Shown piece by piece: positions 1 to 17,326 of a stretch of DNA of 63,727 nt. The notes beneath the pieces are model-generated. The model worked only from the letters and a program-made list of their open reading frames with translations, made no database searches and was not told where the DNA came from. Within the stretch, counting starts at the first letter, position 1. Each line of letters begins with the position of its first letter. A program made the translations under genes and the position numbers. Location of the stretch: NCBI GenBank assembly GCA_025449115.1, contig JAHLKC010000181.1, positions 1 to 63,727 of the forward strand, in the 5' to 3' direction. Origin of the DNA: Chytridium lagenaria (taxonomy: Eukaryota; Chytridiomycota; Chytridiomycetes; Chytridiales; Chytridiaceae).

Positions 1-1443
1 TTGTGGGTGGAGATGTTGATGGGGGTTTTTTGGTTTTATTTTAGCGAGTGAAGGTTCGTTTAGTGAAGACACGTCGCATGATTATTTTCGACAGATTATG
101 GATGGGATTTCATATTGTCATTCAGTGGGTGTAGCGCATAGGGATATAAAGCCAGAGGTAATGTTAAAATGTGTGAACTGAAACCCAGAGTAATGTTTTT
201 GTGATAGAATTTATTATTGACGGATACGGGAGTAGTCAAGATTACGGATTTCGGGTTAGCGGTTTCCATGTTGGAGGGGACGTTGTTGTATAGGGCTGCT
301 GGTACGCCTGCATATTTAGCCCCCGAGGTGATTCGGTGTCATGGATATGATGGGAGGACGGCGGATGTGTGGAGTTGCGGGGTAGTGCTGTATGTATTTA
401 TTGTAGGCATTATCCGTTTTGTGAGCCAGAGATGCCGAGAAGATTGAGAGGTGTGAGTTAAAGTACCCGCAGGAGATGCCTGATCAAGTGAAAGGTAGAT
501 CATATTTACATTTTTATATAAAAAAAAAGGTGAATGAAATCATGTAGATTTGTTGAGAAAGATACTGGTATCGGATCCGGGAAAGAGGTTTTGCGCAAAG
601 GAAGTGCTTGATCATGAGTGGACGAGAAAGTATATAAATCACCTTTTTTTTTGAAAGTCATAGCGGGGAGGGTTGGTTTATGTTAGTTAACAAACATTAT
701 TCTTATTAGGGAACCGAGGGTGACGAAAAGGAGTACGACAGTAAAGGATGGGAGTCCAGGGAATCAAATGGGGGATGGGTAAGTAACCTTTATTAATCGT
801 TCAAAAGGGTTTCCAAAAAAGAAGGAAAAAAATAAGAGATTACCGATACAATAATAACCTCTCCTTTTCCATTTACATTCATTTAAAAAACACGCAGGTC
901 TTTATCCATGACCAAACCCATGACGACACTTGACCTTTTGCAAATGAGTGATCTTTTTGACGTATCTGGGATCCTGAGTCGTAGCAAGAGAAGAATTACA
1001 AAGTTTATGACGCGCAAGAGCAGAGATGAAGTGATGAAACGGCTTACAGCAATCCTGTGCACTCTACCCTTGACGTTTACAGCCGTTGATGTTCAGAATA
1101 AGGTAATGAGTAGTAACTTGGTAGTTTGGTAGTAAGTGGTAGATAGTAGTAAATCGTAGCAATCGGTATAAAATGCTAATAACATATAAAACAGATAAAC
1201 ATTCAAGCACCTTTTGCCAATGAGATGATTGTGATGATTGTGCAGTTGCATGTCATGACAGAAGGTTTACTGATAGTAGACTTTCACCGGTTAAAGGTAG
1301 GTAGATACTGTATAGATTATACTCTTATAATTTATTAATGAATGAATGCATGTATGAAATAGGGTGATGCAGAAGAAGCGTTTCAACTCTTTAAAGAGAT
1401 TTCTACCAAAGTGCAAGATATCATCATGCTGATCAATAAATAG
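1..1443 (+). CDS. CIPK/SNF1-type Ser/Thr protein kinase, 5'-truncated
   Basis: A calmodulin-kinase-like Ser/Thr kinase whose C-terminus resembles the regulatory region of plant CBL-interacting kinases. The left edge cuts off the N-lobe. Exons seen: about 45-157 (catalytic loop HRDIKPE), 208-about 494 (DFG, activation segment GTPAYLAPE, then DVWSCGVVLY), 548-about 628 (subdomain XI, DPGKRF), 710-about 779, 898-1102, 1208-1296 and 1363-1443 (TAG). The exon at 898 holds a NAF/FISL-like motif (TTLDLLQMSDLFDVSGIL). In CIPKs this segment binds the CBL calcium sensor and inhibits the kinase. The last two exons match the CIPK tail, with the typical GDAEEAFQLFKEI near the end. One or two single-base slips are needed around 405-440, just after VLYVFIVG. 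The NAF call is by eye; an AMPK/SNF1-related kinase without CBL partners is the alternative. Confidence 0.75.
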
Positions 1444-2090
1444 AAAATGAAAATGCAATTATTACTTAGTGGTATGTAAAGTAAGAAACTACCAAAAGGT
1501 AGACACCATAACGAAGGATGGACGACCATGATAAGAAACACATGAAAACCATCCACATCCTCATCCCCCCCACCCCCAACCCACATTTAAAACAAAACAC
1601 TCAACTTTCACATCATCAACACCAGCAGATAAAACACACACAAAACACTATTACGAAACAAAGAGAGTGTATGCCATAACTTCGACCTCAATCATCATCA
1701 AAAGATATCCGACCAGGAGATACGTTGGCAATCATCGTTATCCCCAAAGTCAGCAAGGTGCAAGTCATGGACGAACATCAACCATAAATTATGTCGAATA
1801 TCTATCATACAAGAACCTTGCCATGACTTTGGGTTGAAAGTTGAAAAAAAAGGAAATGGAAAAATGTGTGGGTTTTTATACCCATTAGGAATTGTCAGTT
1901 TTTTTTTTCAATTTGTCCTGCTCTATAGTGACAATTCTTGTTTACTCGTACATTTTCCGATATTTTGATAAAGTATTTATTGGAGGGTATCTAAATATTA
2001 TTCCACGCCAAAAAACATCTGCAAAAGCAAACAATAATAAAAAAAATACCCATCACCACCACCACACCATCAAAAAAACCTCACCAAAGA
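1444..2090. other. spacer between convergent genes
   Basis: The 3' ends of the kinase gene (+) and INTS7 (-) face each other here. I see AT-rich sequence with T-runs and no coherent coding frame, so it should hold both transcript ends. Confidence 0.5.
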
Positions 2091-2945
2091 TCAATTAAAA
2101 TACGGTACAACCACCATCTCCATCTTCACAACAGGTCCAGTCTCCCACCTCCCCCCATCCTCATCCCCAACCCAAAACCCAAACACACACGTCCCACTCC
2201 GCGTCTCAACCACATCAGGCACAACAACATGACACACCATCTCAAACGCCCCATCCTCAATCCCACGACAAAGAGATTCAAGTTGTGTCGGAGGACCGCC
2301 ATCGTGGAAATCAAGATGAACAGTCATATGGATGCTATAGTTGGACTATCACCACCAAAAAAAAAAATAAATAAATACATTGAACAAAAGACCAAAAAAC
2401 AAAAACCTTAAGATAATGGAAAAACCAACACACGAGATCTTACCTGTAAACCTTGTGGGTTCTTGACACCATCAAGTCCCTTTACACATCCTAAAACGCG
2501 AAACGGTATCCGAGATTTCGCCTTTACGCTCTTTGCCTCCTTCCAAAGCGGATCTACCTCAACCTAAAGTACCAAAATTAACCTCACTCCACCAAGAAAA
2601 CGAAGAAAAAAAAATAAGAAAAAAATACCTCCACCACAACCGCAGATTTCGTCTTAAAGAAAAACCGCGGGACACGTATCCTCCCAACCCATGCAACCAA
2701 AAGATCCAAAATCCTATTAACCTAATCAACGCCATAAAAAAAAAACAAATTAAAAAACAATAACACCATCCTCTATAATCTCAAAAACACAAACCAACCT
2801 TCACTTTCCAAGGCGCAATCTCCTCAGTCACCCTCTGAGTCTGTGCAGAAATCGCAACATCCGGTTCCTCTCTTGACTCGACAACGTCCATATCACTTGA
2901 AACCCACCAAAATTCAATAAAAGCGTTCAAGTCTTGATGTTAAAC

Positions 2946-2988
<43 letters not shown>

Positions 2989-3134
2989 CAAAAAACCCTT
3001 TACCTATCCCTATTCCGCATCGTCATTTTCCCAAGCACAACTCCAACAGCGTCAAACGTAACTCCCAAGACTTCCTCACACGTTCACAAAACAGTCAAGG
3101 AACATAATCACCATAAACAAAATATACAATCACC

Positions 3135-3165
<31 letters not shown>

Positions 3166-3755
3166 TTGGCAAAAAAAAGTTCAACGCAACTTCAAAAATC
3201 CAAAAAGCAACGCAACGAAATCAAAAGAAAAAAAACGAAATCTAAAAAAAAAAGGATATCTTTCTAATCTCCTTCGACTCCCCGCATCCATATCCATAAA
3301 CCTTCTCCCAAGCTCCCCAAACCTCTTCCCAACCCTCCCCATCCTCTCCCCCTCCCCCACTCTCCAAAACAAGGCCCAACCTCCTCATAACTCCTCCCCA
3401 CCCGCTTCCGCACCTCCACAACCACATCCAAAACCTCAATCAAAGCCTCCAAAAATCCCTCCTGGAATGCTCGTTGAACGCTAACACTAGATATGGACTA
3501 ACCAAAAAATATTTGTTAAAGAAATTAAAATTGAATATCTCATGAAACCAAAAGCGTGAGGTCGCGGGTTATGTATGTACCTTTAAACATCCAAGCGCCA
3601 ACCATAACCGTCCCTCGCTTCCACAATCCCATCTCCACCCACATCCTCTTTCCGAATTCTCAACATACCTTCTGTGAAATACGACAACGCCTGTCCCCAC
3701 AACACCGGTATCTCCGTAGTCTAACAAAACAATTAAAATAAAACAAACATTCCAC

Positions 3756-3790
<35 letters not shown>

Positions 3791-6484
3791 CAAAAAAATA
3801 AACAACTCACAACACGTTCCCCTACAACGTCAAGGCACAACCTCGCAAACCCAAAATTCCCTCCACACAAGGCTGACCTCGCACACCGATATAAAAGCCA
3901 TCCATCCTTCTTCTCCATCACCTCAAAAGCGGTTCCACATCCAAATCATTCATAGTCGAAAACGTCAAAGACGTCAGAAACAGATTCATCTTTCAAAAAA
4001 AAATAATCCGTCAACAACCTTTAAACAAAAAACAAACCAGAAAAACTTACAAGCCCATCATGTTTCTGTTGAAACCATTCCCGATACTGCGTGAACGTGA
4101 TTCTGTTGATCAAAAAAGTCGCCACGGAGCCTTTAACCATGGAAGGACGGAAATGGATCAACACTGTGAAATGTTTTTGTCAGAAAACAAATATCAAAAT
4201 GGATAAAATAGAGGCTTTTTTACTTGATGGCTTGAGGATAGCGCTGACAAAAGAATCGGAAAGAATGTGGGTTTGGAAGGGGGTGGGTAATGCCAGGAGA
4301 CGCTTGAGAAGTCCTGGAAGCCGGTTTTCCTTTTCGAGATACGCATGACAGCATGTCATGATGGCGTTGAGGTCTATTCCCGCAACACCAAAAAATAGAG
4401 AGAAAAATGCGAGTTAAAAGAGTGGAATGAGGGAAAAAATGTAAAATATAAATAAAGGAGAAGAAGCAACGGATGGTAATAATATTCACAGCGAAACAAT
4501 GACGAGAAAAGAAACAGCACGAAAAAGAAAGAAAATTGCGCAACAAAAGTAACATTACTGCCAAAAAAAAAAAAAAAAAAAAAAAAAAAGGAAAAGGAAA
4601 AAAAAGGAAACAGGGAAAAAAAAACCTCCCGCACAAACACGCACCTTCTTCCCGCAACTTCCCCACCTCCACATCCTCGCAAGCACCTCCAATCTTGACA
4701 ACCCACATCCCATCCCCCGCAATAACCCCCATCCTCAACATCCCCACAACCGCATCCCGCTCCATCTCCTTCAACCCCTGCGAATCCCAAATAATCATCC
4801 TCGCAAGTCCCGCTCTTCCCAAAAGATTCTTGATGATCCGAAGAAGGAGCATCTGGAGATATCCGTCCACGTGTAGAGAGGCGAGCAGGAATTTCTATCG
4901 GAGGTTAGAAAGGCGGTGGAAACGGGGGGCTGTGGTGTTACTTTTAGATGGGAGAGTTGAAAATGAAAAGGGTGGCGGGAGAGGAGGAGGAGGTCTTTGA
5001 GAGCAGTGGTGCGGATCACTTGATGGGTGTTTGTGCTGAATGTATCGGAGAGGAGTTGAATCTATTACAATAATCATACGTCAATAAGGATTCCCGATGA
5101 AACAAAAAAACAATGAATTCAAATCGAAGAAAAAGGTCCGACCATAGGTCAAACCTGAAATAACAAAATAACTAGCAACCAGGTGGGTTCCTAACCTGCT
5201 CAGACATATGAAACGGAAACTTTACGCAAAGCTCAGTCAACGCTTGCAACAGCGCCACAAACACCTTCACACTCGGTCCCGTCTTCAAAACAGCAACCGC
5301 CATCTCCCGTGCCTAAAAAAACCCCCCACAGACACACATAGACAAGAAGTTAACCCACACTCCCATTTACCACAACACAAAATAAAAAAAAAAACTAACC
5401 ATATTCGCCGCCATGTCATTCTTGTAGGTATGTTTCAACAGCCTCACAATACGCGACGGCACTCGGTCTCTTTTGTCTACGAAAAGAATTAAAAAAAAAC
5501 GTCAGGTTATCCTTTAAGAAAGGCATCCATACTTTCATATTCGATTGAAGTTTTTCCATAACGCGAAGTGAAAAAGTGCTTGAAAGGGAGCAAAGTTTCT
5601 CAGCCGCAAACAAAGCCGCCAAACTTTCATTTTCCTCAACCGCATCCAGACTCACAATAACGCTTTGATCATCTCGTCAAGAGTTTGAAAAAAAAACACC
5701 ATAGGATGATTTACCTGTGTTGGACTTCTGTGACTTGATACACGACATGCGAGAGCTCACCAAACAACCTTTTTACAACGCGTAATGTTCAATAAATATA
5801 CCATGAAAAGAAAATGGTTGTCATTTGAGTGTTTTTTTTTACCTTAACGTCAACGCCTTGCCATAGGATCGTTACTCAACAAACCTGCTTCACCCTCCTC
5901 ACAAACTCTCCTTCTCCATCTTCAAGTGTACAGCTCCCGCATTCAACTGAAACACTTTGACGACACTCTGTCTCAACAAATTGTTCCTACCATCCATCAA
6001 AAAGATATAAAACAAAGTGGTCTCCCATACCCTCCCGAAAGTAATCCGCGAGCTGAAGTGCGGCTATTTTTTATTCAGTGGACGTTAGAGACGGGATGCG
6101 ACGGGAAGGATGGGGGGTTTTACCAGCGTTAGCATGGAAAGAGCCTTTAAAGTCTTGGAAAAAGTTTGAGAATTCAAGAGCAATGCGTTCACGGTCTTCT
6201 GGACGAGATGTGCGCCATGACTTGTCGAGGTCCTGGAGCTTGATTTCGGCAACGTGTGTCCGGAGCATGGGTGACGGTGGTAGTGATGGTTGGTTGGTTG
6301 GTTGGTTGGTTGATGGTGATGGTTTTTCAACCTGCAAAAGGCTGTTGCACAAGTTGTCGACAAGGCCGTCAGTCGCATACAAGTCGTGTCGGTACCACTG
6401 GAAGACCTCCAAAGTGCATAGCCTCTGATTTACTATCCAACGTTTTTTGACATCATCAACTCCTACACTGCGCGGCCCTGACAT
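2091..6484 (-). CDS. INTS7: Integrator complex subunit 7
   Basis: HEAT-repeat scaffold subunit of Integrator, the nuclear complex that cleaves nascent snRNA and attenuates RNA polymerase II transcripts. Blocks line up in order with animal INTS7 from the ATG at 6484. They are DLDKSWRTSRPEDRERIALE (the ELDKGLRS region), an NNLLRQSVVKVFQ block near 5950, SNDPMA near 5870 and LAALFAAEKLC near 5600. They continue with RIVRLLKHTYKND near 5440, IRTTALKDLLLLSRHP near 5000 and DGWLLYRCARSALCGGNFGF near 3880 (the NGWTVYRIARQASRMGNHD region). The last exon, 2327-2091, matches the conserved C-terminal beta domain (GRWETGPVVKMEMV). There are at least ten introns, several with long A-tracts on the plus strand. 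Single-base slips occur, for example near 5860. Exon joins in 2400-4400 are only approximate. Confidence 0.78.
2947..4589. repeat. four long A-tracts inside INTS7 introns
   Basis: Uninterrupted A-runs lie at 2947-2987 (41 nt), 3135-3163 (29), 3758-3789 (32) and 4563-4589 (27). Each falls in an intron of the minus-strand INTS7 gene, so the pre-mRNA carries U-tracts. Their real lengths are uncertain because homopolymers appear unreliable in this assembly. Confidence 0.85.
6288..6312. repeat. GGTT tetranucleotide microsatellite
   Basis: About five to six tandem TGGT units lie in the first INTS7 exon, or in a short intron within it. Read through on the minus strand they encode an NQPT repeat. 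If this is coding, length change here would shift the frame. An alternative is an intron from CTGCAG/GTTGAA to CTCCAG that removes the repeat and joins LLQ directly to DLDK. Confidence 0.7.
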
Positions 6485-6823
6485 AAGTTCGCTTTATTTC
6501 TGTGGGGTTTTAAATGCAACCCACACGACGCCATATCTACAACCGACCAGCTGCAAGGAAAACAAGATGAACAGTTTTCTAATCCTCCTGTGTCCATCAG
6601 TGACGAGCCCCCTTTTTGTTCAAAATCATGGTCGACGGGGTACTTTTGTACAAAGTAACGCGTTGGAGAGATAAATAAACACCCTCCGGCGGTACATCCA
6701 CTCCCGGGACAGTGAAGAAAAAGAAGAGCTTTTGAGGCGATATTCGATCTCTGCCATGCAAACAGCAGAAAATCATTCCTCCCACAATAAAGAAACAACA
6801 TCCCTCCAGAAACACACATTTCT

Positions 6824-8688
6824 CTAACTCGTGCCTGAACTCTTAACCGTTCCATCCTTCTTCATGATGACAATGCTAGGAACATATGCCCCTCCTGATG
6901 GCGCTGTAGTCGACGACGTATCTTTTGGACCAGCATAAGATGCCTTCTTCTTAACCGATCTCCGACCTCCATTTTCACCGCCATTCGCTTCCCCTTTGGC
7001 AGCCTCTCCACCTTTTCGTTGCGGTGTGGGTGGTCGGGCTTGAGCGGGGTTGCAGGGGATGAGGTAGGTTTGGGTTGAGCAGAACCCTTCCCACGGCCTG
7101 AACGAGAGTTTCTTCCGCCGGCCGCCACCACCGCCGTTGCTTCCTCCACCACTACCGCTACCGCTAGCACCACCGCCACCACCGCCACCGCCATTCTTTC
7201 GTTGACTATTATCGATAGTAGAAGTGGGTTGATTATTTTTGCTGCCAGAAGAAGACGGTTCTAAAGGATCCACGAACACCATCGGCGCGAAGTTTCGATA
7301 CTCCTTTTCCGCAGGCTGGCGGGGCTGTTCCCTTCCGCTAGCCAACTTTACAGACTTAGCTGCATTCTCGTCTTTCTTCGTTGCCGCAACAGAAACAGGA
7401 GCCGGAGGAGGTGTTGCCGCATCCTTCTTTTCCTGCTCTTTTCTCAACTGCTCCTTCCTTTCCGCAGCCTCTCTCGCAGCCTCCCTCAACAATTCATAAG
7501 CCGCCGAATTCCGCTGAGAAGGTCCACTCCGACGTTTCCCGCCAGAGGAGGAAGTCGAAGATCGGTCTTTCTCTTTAGACCTGACTGACGCCGCCGATGA
7601 TGGACGATCTGCAACTCCGCGGATCGGGGTGGGAGGTTGAGATCGAGGAGGAGGAGGCTGGCGTTTGCTTTGCTCGCGATCGCTTTTTGCTTGAGCCTTT
7701 TTGGCACGGAGGTCGTCAAGAAGCGGAGTGGATTTGGGTTTATCGACAATGGCAGCTGGAGAAGGTTCAAAGACTTTTTCTTCGGCTGGTGCGTTGAGGG
7801 ATTCGAGGAAGGCGAGGTATTCGGGATCTATTTGACCAAACAAAGAGTAATGTTAAGCGTTCGTCTTATGTCGAGGCTCGTACCAGTATCAATAGTGTTT
7901 ACTCGAGGATCAGCCTTCTTTTTGGGTTTAGGAATCTTTTGGAAGGGTGCGAGTTCCACCATTGCTCTATAAGCCGTCCCGCCTAAAAACAGAACGTACG
8001 GAAACGATCAGATCTTCTTTTTTTTTGTTGGGTGTAGATGATCGTGGAAATGAAAAAATGGATGCAAGAGTAGTGTTACTTTTCTCTTCCTTAAACAACC
8101 ATCCGTTGTAGTTTTTCCAAAACTCAACAAGTCCTTCAACAGAGGAAACTTGAGGTAAGCGCGAGAAGCTCATGCTCTTTCAGTGGTGCACTTTTTGAAT
8201 GGAACCAAACAAAAAAAAAGGGGGGTTAGAGTCAGATCCTGTGAGTTGCAGAAAGGACGCGATGAAATGCATCCATTGCGGAACCAGCCACTTGATACCA
8301 GACGTGGAGTCAATGCATTGCAATGAGTGAGAGAATGTTGATAGATGATGAAGGAAGCGCCCACCTCTTTGATATCCTTCCAGGAACATAGTCCGACCAT
8401 TCGACAGAATCCTGCCATGGTGCAATCGTCTTGAAAAACACAGCCTCAGGGAGATTGGTGGAAGTTTTCTAACAACGACCTTGAGACGAGGTTGCGGTTG
8501 CGGCGGAGTAGGTGCAGGCTTATCAGCATCCTTTGTCAAAAGTGTTTTCTTGGGTACAGCAGCATCCTTCTCGTCACCATTCCCTCCACCACCTCCACCT
8601 CCACCTCCTCCTCGCCCTCCTCGCTTTGACTTTCGGTCACTCTTGCCATCCTTGGCTCCACCGCCTTGTTCGCAGATTCCTTTGTCAT
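6824..8688 (-). CDS. UPF3: Nonsense-mediated decay factor UPF3
   Basis: UPF3 links the exon-junction complex to UPF2 and UPF1 in mRNA surveillance. The Smg4/UPF3 RNP domain is clear: RLKVVVRKLPP near 8470, then LPEAVFFKTIAPW and VEWSDYVPGRISK (8365-8455). Next come VEGLVEFWKNYNGWLF (8080-8165), YRAMVELAPFQKIPKPKKK (exon 7884-7982) and DPEYLAFLESL at the start of the last exon (6824-7827). Introns are 7828-7883, 7983-8079 and one ending near 8364. The long C-terminus is low complexity, rich in Ser, Pro, Lys and Gly. The start at 8688 (MTKESANK) precedes a Gly/Lys-rich leader and needs one restored G. An open frame reaches an upstream ATG at 8957, so an N-terminal extension is possible. Other single-base slips are near 8165 and 8450. 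Confidence 0.82.
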
Positions 8689-9029
8689 TTCTTCAAAGGT
8701 CCCCCCAATCCAACTCCCGAATTTCACCTTGTCCCACTCCAGTATTGTTCCACGTTTATTTCGTGATGCCTCCAGGCGAAGAAGCGAAGGCATGGCCAAT
8801 GCAACCATCTCCGCCGTACTGCCGTATCATTAGATTCATCTGCTCCAGCAGTGGTTGTAAAGGAAAATATATTGCCCAAGGACGATGACGCACCAGGATT
8901 GCAGTCGTTCGTCGTCTCCGCCGTCCGAACCTCGTCCGTGCGTGAATTCAACTCCATCGAATACTTAACATTCCTCTTCTCACCATCATTTTACTCTAAC
9001 TCCCGCAACAGATTGATAGTTTTGGAAAC
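8689..9029. promoter_or_regulatory. divergent promoter of UPF3 and the coiled-coil gene
   Basis: The start codons of two diverging genes lie about 340 bp apart. If UPF3 begins at the ATG at 8957, only about 70 bp remain between them. I see no TATA box that I would defend. Confidence 0.4.
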
Positions 9030-10323
9030 ATGGAGGTTCAAAGTGAAGTGAAAGAATTTACCACAACACGTACATCCACCACCAAGAAACATTTGATACC
9101 ACGAACTGGAGAAGCGATTGCACGAAATCAGGAACTGGAGCATCTTCGCCAAGAAACGGCGAGGCTTCAACCCTCTCGGAAGAGCATAGGAAAATACTCA
9201 AGGAAAAAAAATCACTTGAGGAAGAGAGGGACGGATGACAGAGGAGCTTGGGAGGTTGAGAGAGGAGGTGGAAAAGTGCAGTGACTATGATGCGTTGAAA
9301 ACTGAAAACGGGAGATTAAAACGCGGACGTCAGAGACTATGTTGCAAGAATAGAGAAGTTGGAGGACTCGCGAAGGACTCAGGGAGTATGTGTTTTTCTT
9401 TCCGGGGCGTCTCCTTGTCATGTCGGAACAATAGTGTTTTAACCAAAGCCTGTCAATGGACACATTCAAATGCAGGAACGTATCGCTGAGCTTGAATCTA
9501 TGCAAGAGGCTCTTCAGAGAAAGCTCCATATTCTTGTTGAAAATAACGAAATGAAGCAAAGGATAATCATGGTAATTACTTCTTCGGTGTTTGTATTTTT
9601 CATATCTTTGATGCACTTATGAGATTAAACGTTCGGATATCATTTAAATTCAACGGATGGTATTCTAATCCTTTTGTTTAAAATTATTGTACAAGGAATT
9701 TGAGCATAAGATGACCTCGGAGAGTTTCGGCTTTGATTCCAAACATATGGCAGTGTTAAGAGAATTTCAGGCACATAGATTACAGGAACTTTATAAAAAG
9801 TCACGAAGGCATCTCGAGCTTGAGCGGAGACAGGTATTTCTATAATATGATTGTATTTTTCTTCGTTTGTTCTCTTCTAAATAAATTTCACATCCCTTCA
9901 TGTCACCACGTCAGAACGAGACACTCAGAAAAACATTGGTAGAGGCTCACGATGCTACCCTTGTGGAATCCCTGCGATCAGAATTGACCAAAGTCAAGGA
10001 CGAGTTAAGAACGACACGACGAGAGAATCAAGCATTAAAGGTGATCATAACCGCGTTCTAGTGTTTTCATAATCCTTGCTATTCTTACTTTATTTTAGCT
10101 TATCCAACACCAACACGAGAGGGAGATCTTGCAGCTTACGGAAAGCAACTACAAGGTACAGATGGAGGAGTACGCCGAAGAAATGGGGAGACTCAAGATT
10201 CAGCTTGCGAGGATGGAGGATGAGGAAAGACATAGGCGTGTTCAGGCGGTGCTTCCGCAACATCATTATCACCATCCGGCTCCACATACTGTAGCAAAGC
10301 ATCTTGGTGCACATGCACAGTAA
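9030..10323 (+). CDS. coiled-coil protein, function unknown
   Basis: Begins MEVQSEVKEF at 9030 and ends at TAA 10321-10323. Exons: 9030-about 9386, 9476-9571, 9696-9833, 9915-10040 and 10099-10323. Nearly all of the protein is a charged alpha-helical heptad-type sequence (for example MTEELGRLREEVEKC and LRSELTKVKDELRTT). It ends in a His/Ala-rich tail. The first exon needs about three single-base corrections, near 9178, 9230 and 9325, to keep the coiled coil open. I do not recognise the family. Basal-body or centrosomal coiled-coil proteins look like this, and the window contains other ciliary genes, but that role is only a guess. Confidence 0.65.
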
Positions 10324-10702
10324 TATGATAAAACAATATAGTAACGTAATATTTTGTCTGTACAGTATTTTATTCTGCGATTTGTATATCTTAAGGAAAG
10401 AGAAAGAAATTAAAGGAATGCAGTAAAACTTCTGATGCGCGCGGGTGGAGAGGATTTTTGATATTCAAATTGTAATGTTGTCACAATGTGAATTGATAGT
10501 TATATAAAACCAGGAGAGGTTTGGAAAGGGATATCGCGCACCCAAAAGACTAACCTTTACTGTTCTTGTGATATATGCGTAGCTTTCCTGATTTCCTTTC
10601 CTTGCTTTCATTCACTTTCTGTAACCGTAATGATTTTTTTATGCCTGTTTGCATGATGTACAAAGTACTGCGGCTTCCTTTGAACGCATAAAAAAACAGA
10701 AG

Positions 10703-10973
10703 ATGCACCTCACTGCAACCTTGTTTCCTAGGGACTGTGATGTGAAAGTACGTTTATTTAAGAATAATAAAAACCTGAGTTAAATAAAACACTTCATTAT
10801 TTAAACAGCCAATAATTAATCGACAGCTGGAAGAGGCGACCAAAATCCTACAGATTCGAAACTCAAACCGTGCGGGATTAAACGCTATCCTCGCGACGAA
10901 AATCGCTCAAATATCGCAGCAACCCCAAGAATTAATTCCGAGCAGCTTCATCTACTTGCTATGGAGCTCGTAA
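10703..10973 (+). CDS. small helical hypothetical protein
   Basis: Two-exon ORF, 10703-10747 and 10809-10973, joined across a 61-nt intron with consensus ends (GTACGT..ACAG). It encodes about 69 residues, with a probable helix around INRQLEEATKILQIR. The frame stays open upstream of the ATG for about 30 codons (STAASFERIKKQK). The true start may therefore lie further 5', or this may be the end of a longer gene whose first exons I cannot see. No family recognised. Confidence 0.4.
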
Positions 10974-11741
10974 GGACACCACAATCTCCAGGTGCCCACA
11001 ACTAGGTTATCTCTGTAGAAGGCACTTTTGAACATATGTGTTTAAAATCGATGTAGTCACAGCACACAGCTCAACCAAGAAGGAAGCACGCGGTATACAA
11101 ATTCCGGGTCGAAGAAGAACAAATTTCTGCTTTTTAACCTGGATACATCAAAATATTCACCAGGTATTGAAATGTACAATGTATCAACATCCAATAAAAT
11201 ACACATATTTCCCAAAACTCAATATCACGTCTATAAGGCTTTCAAAATAGTGTTCAGCCGGCACCTCATCCGTCCTTCCTTCTTAATAGTACTGACCATC
11301 CTACAAATCTTAAAGGACCTGTATCAACATTCTCCTCCTTCATGTTAACAACGTCGTTCAAACCCATATCTTCTATTTTCCCTTAACCCCGCTCTTCAGT
11401 CACTCGGAGTCGGAATCGGGAAGTACGCAGGTAGGTGCAGAGGATTGCGTAGTATGAAAGAATATCAAAAATTCTATATCATTTCATGTGCTATGCATTC
11501 TGATTTGATAAATATTATTGAGGAGTTTGATGCCATAGGGGCCGATAGAGCTAACATCGGAATCGATGGTGTCGTCGCTCTCGGTGTCCTTTCTTCTTGA
11601 TGAGACTAGCTCCGAGATTCCATCACGATCGTCATCACAATAAAAAGACAGCCCGCCCAAGAGACGCGACAAGAGACGCCACCTAACGTTTAGCACCTCA
11701 AACAAATGCCACGATTATTTGGATATATTTTAGCAAAAAAA
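10974..11741. other. spacer between convergent genes
   Basis: This lies between the small plus-strand ORF and the 3' end of RPC1. An open stretch near 11484-11705 (-) has no homology I recognise and is probably chance or 3' UTR. Nothing else supported. Confidence 0.4.
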
Positions 11742-17241
<5,500 letters not shown>

Positions 17242-17326
17242 TTTTTGCTCATCAAGATTTCAAGTCTGAAAAACGGTGATTCTTTGAAAAAACAACTGAC
17301 AAACCAACCCCCACAAGAAACCTGAA
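17242..17326. promoter_or_regulatory. 85-bp bidirectional promoter, RPC1/IFT22
   Basis: Only 85 bp separate the RPC1 ATG (-) from the IFT22 ATG (+). Both 5' UTRs and any core promoter elements must lie here or overlap the coding sequences. Confidence 0.6.

Noticed and set aside
1892..2098. 68-codon open frame with a His-rich stretch
   Set aside because: Overlaps the INTS7 3' end on the other strand, begins in a T-run, and has no homology or splice context.
4536..5000. 154-codon plus-strand frame with a poly-Lys run
   Set aside because: The Lys run is the A27 tract of an INTS7 intron, and the rest mirrors conserved INTS7 exons on the minus strand.
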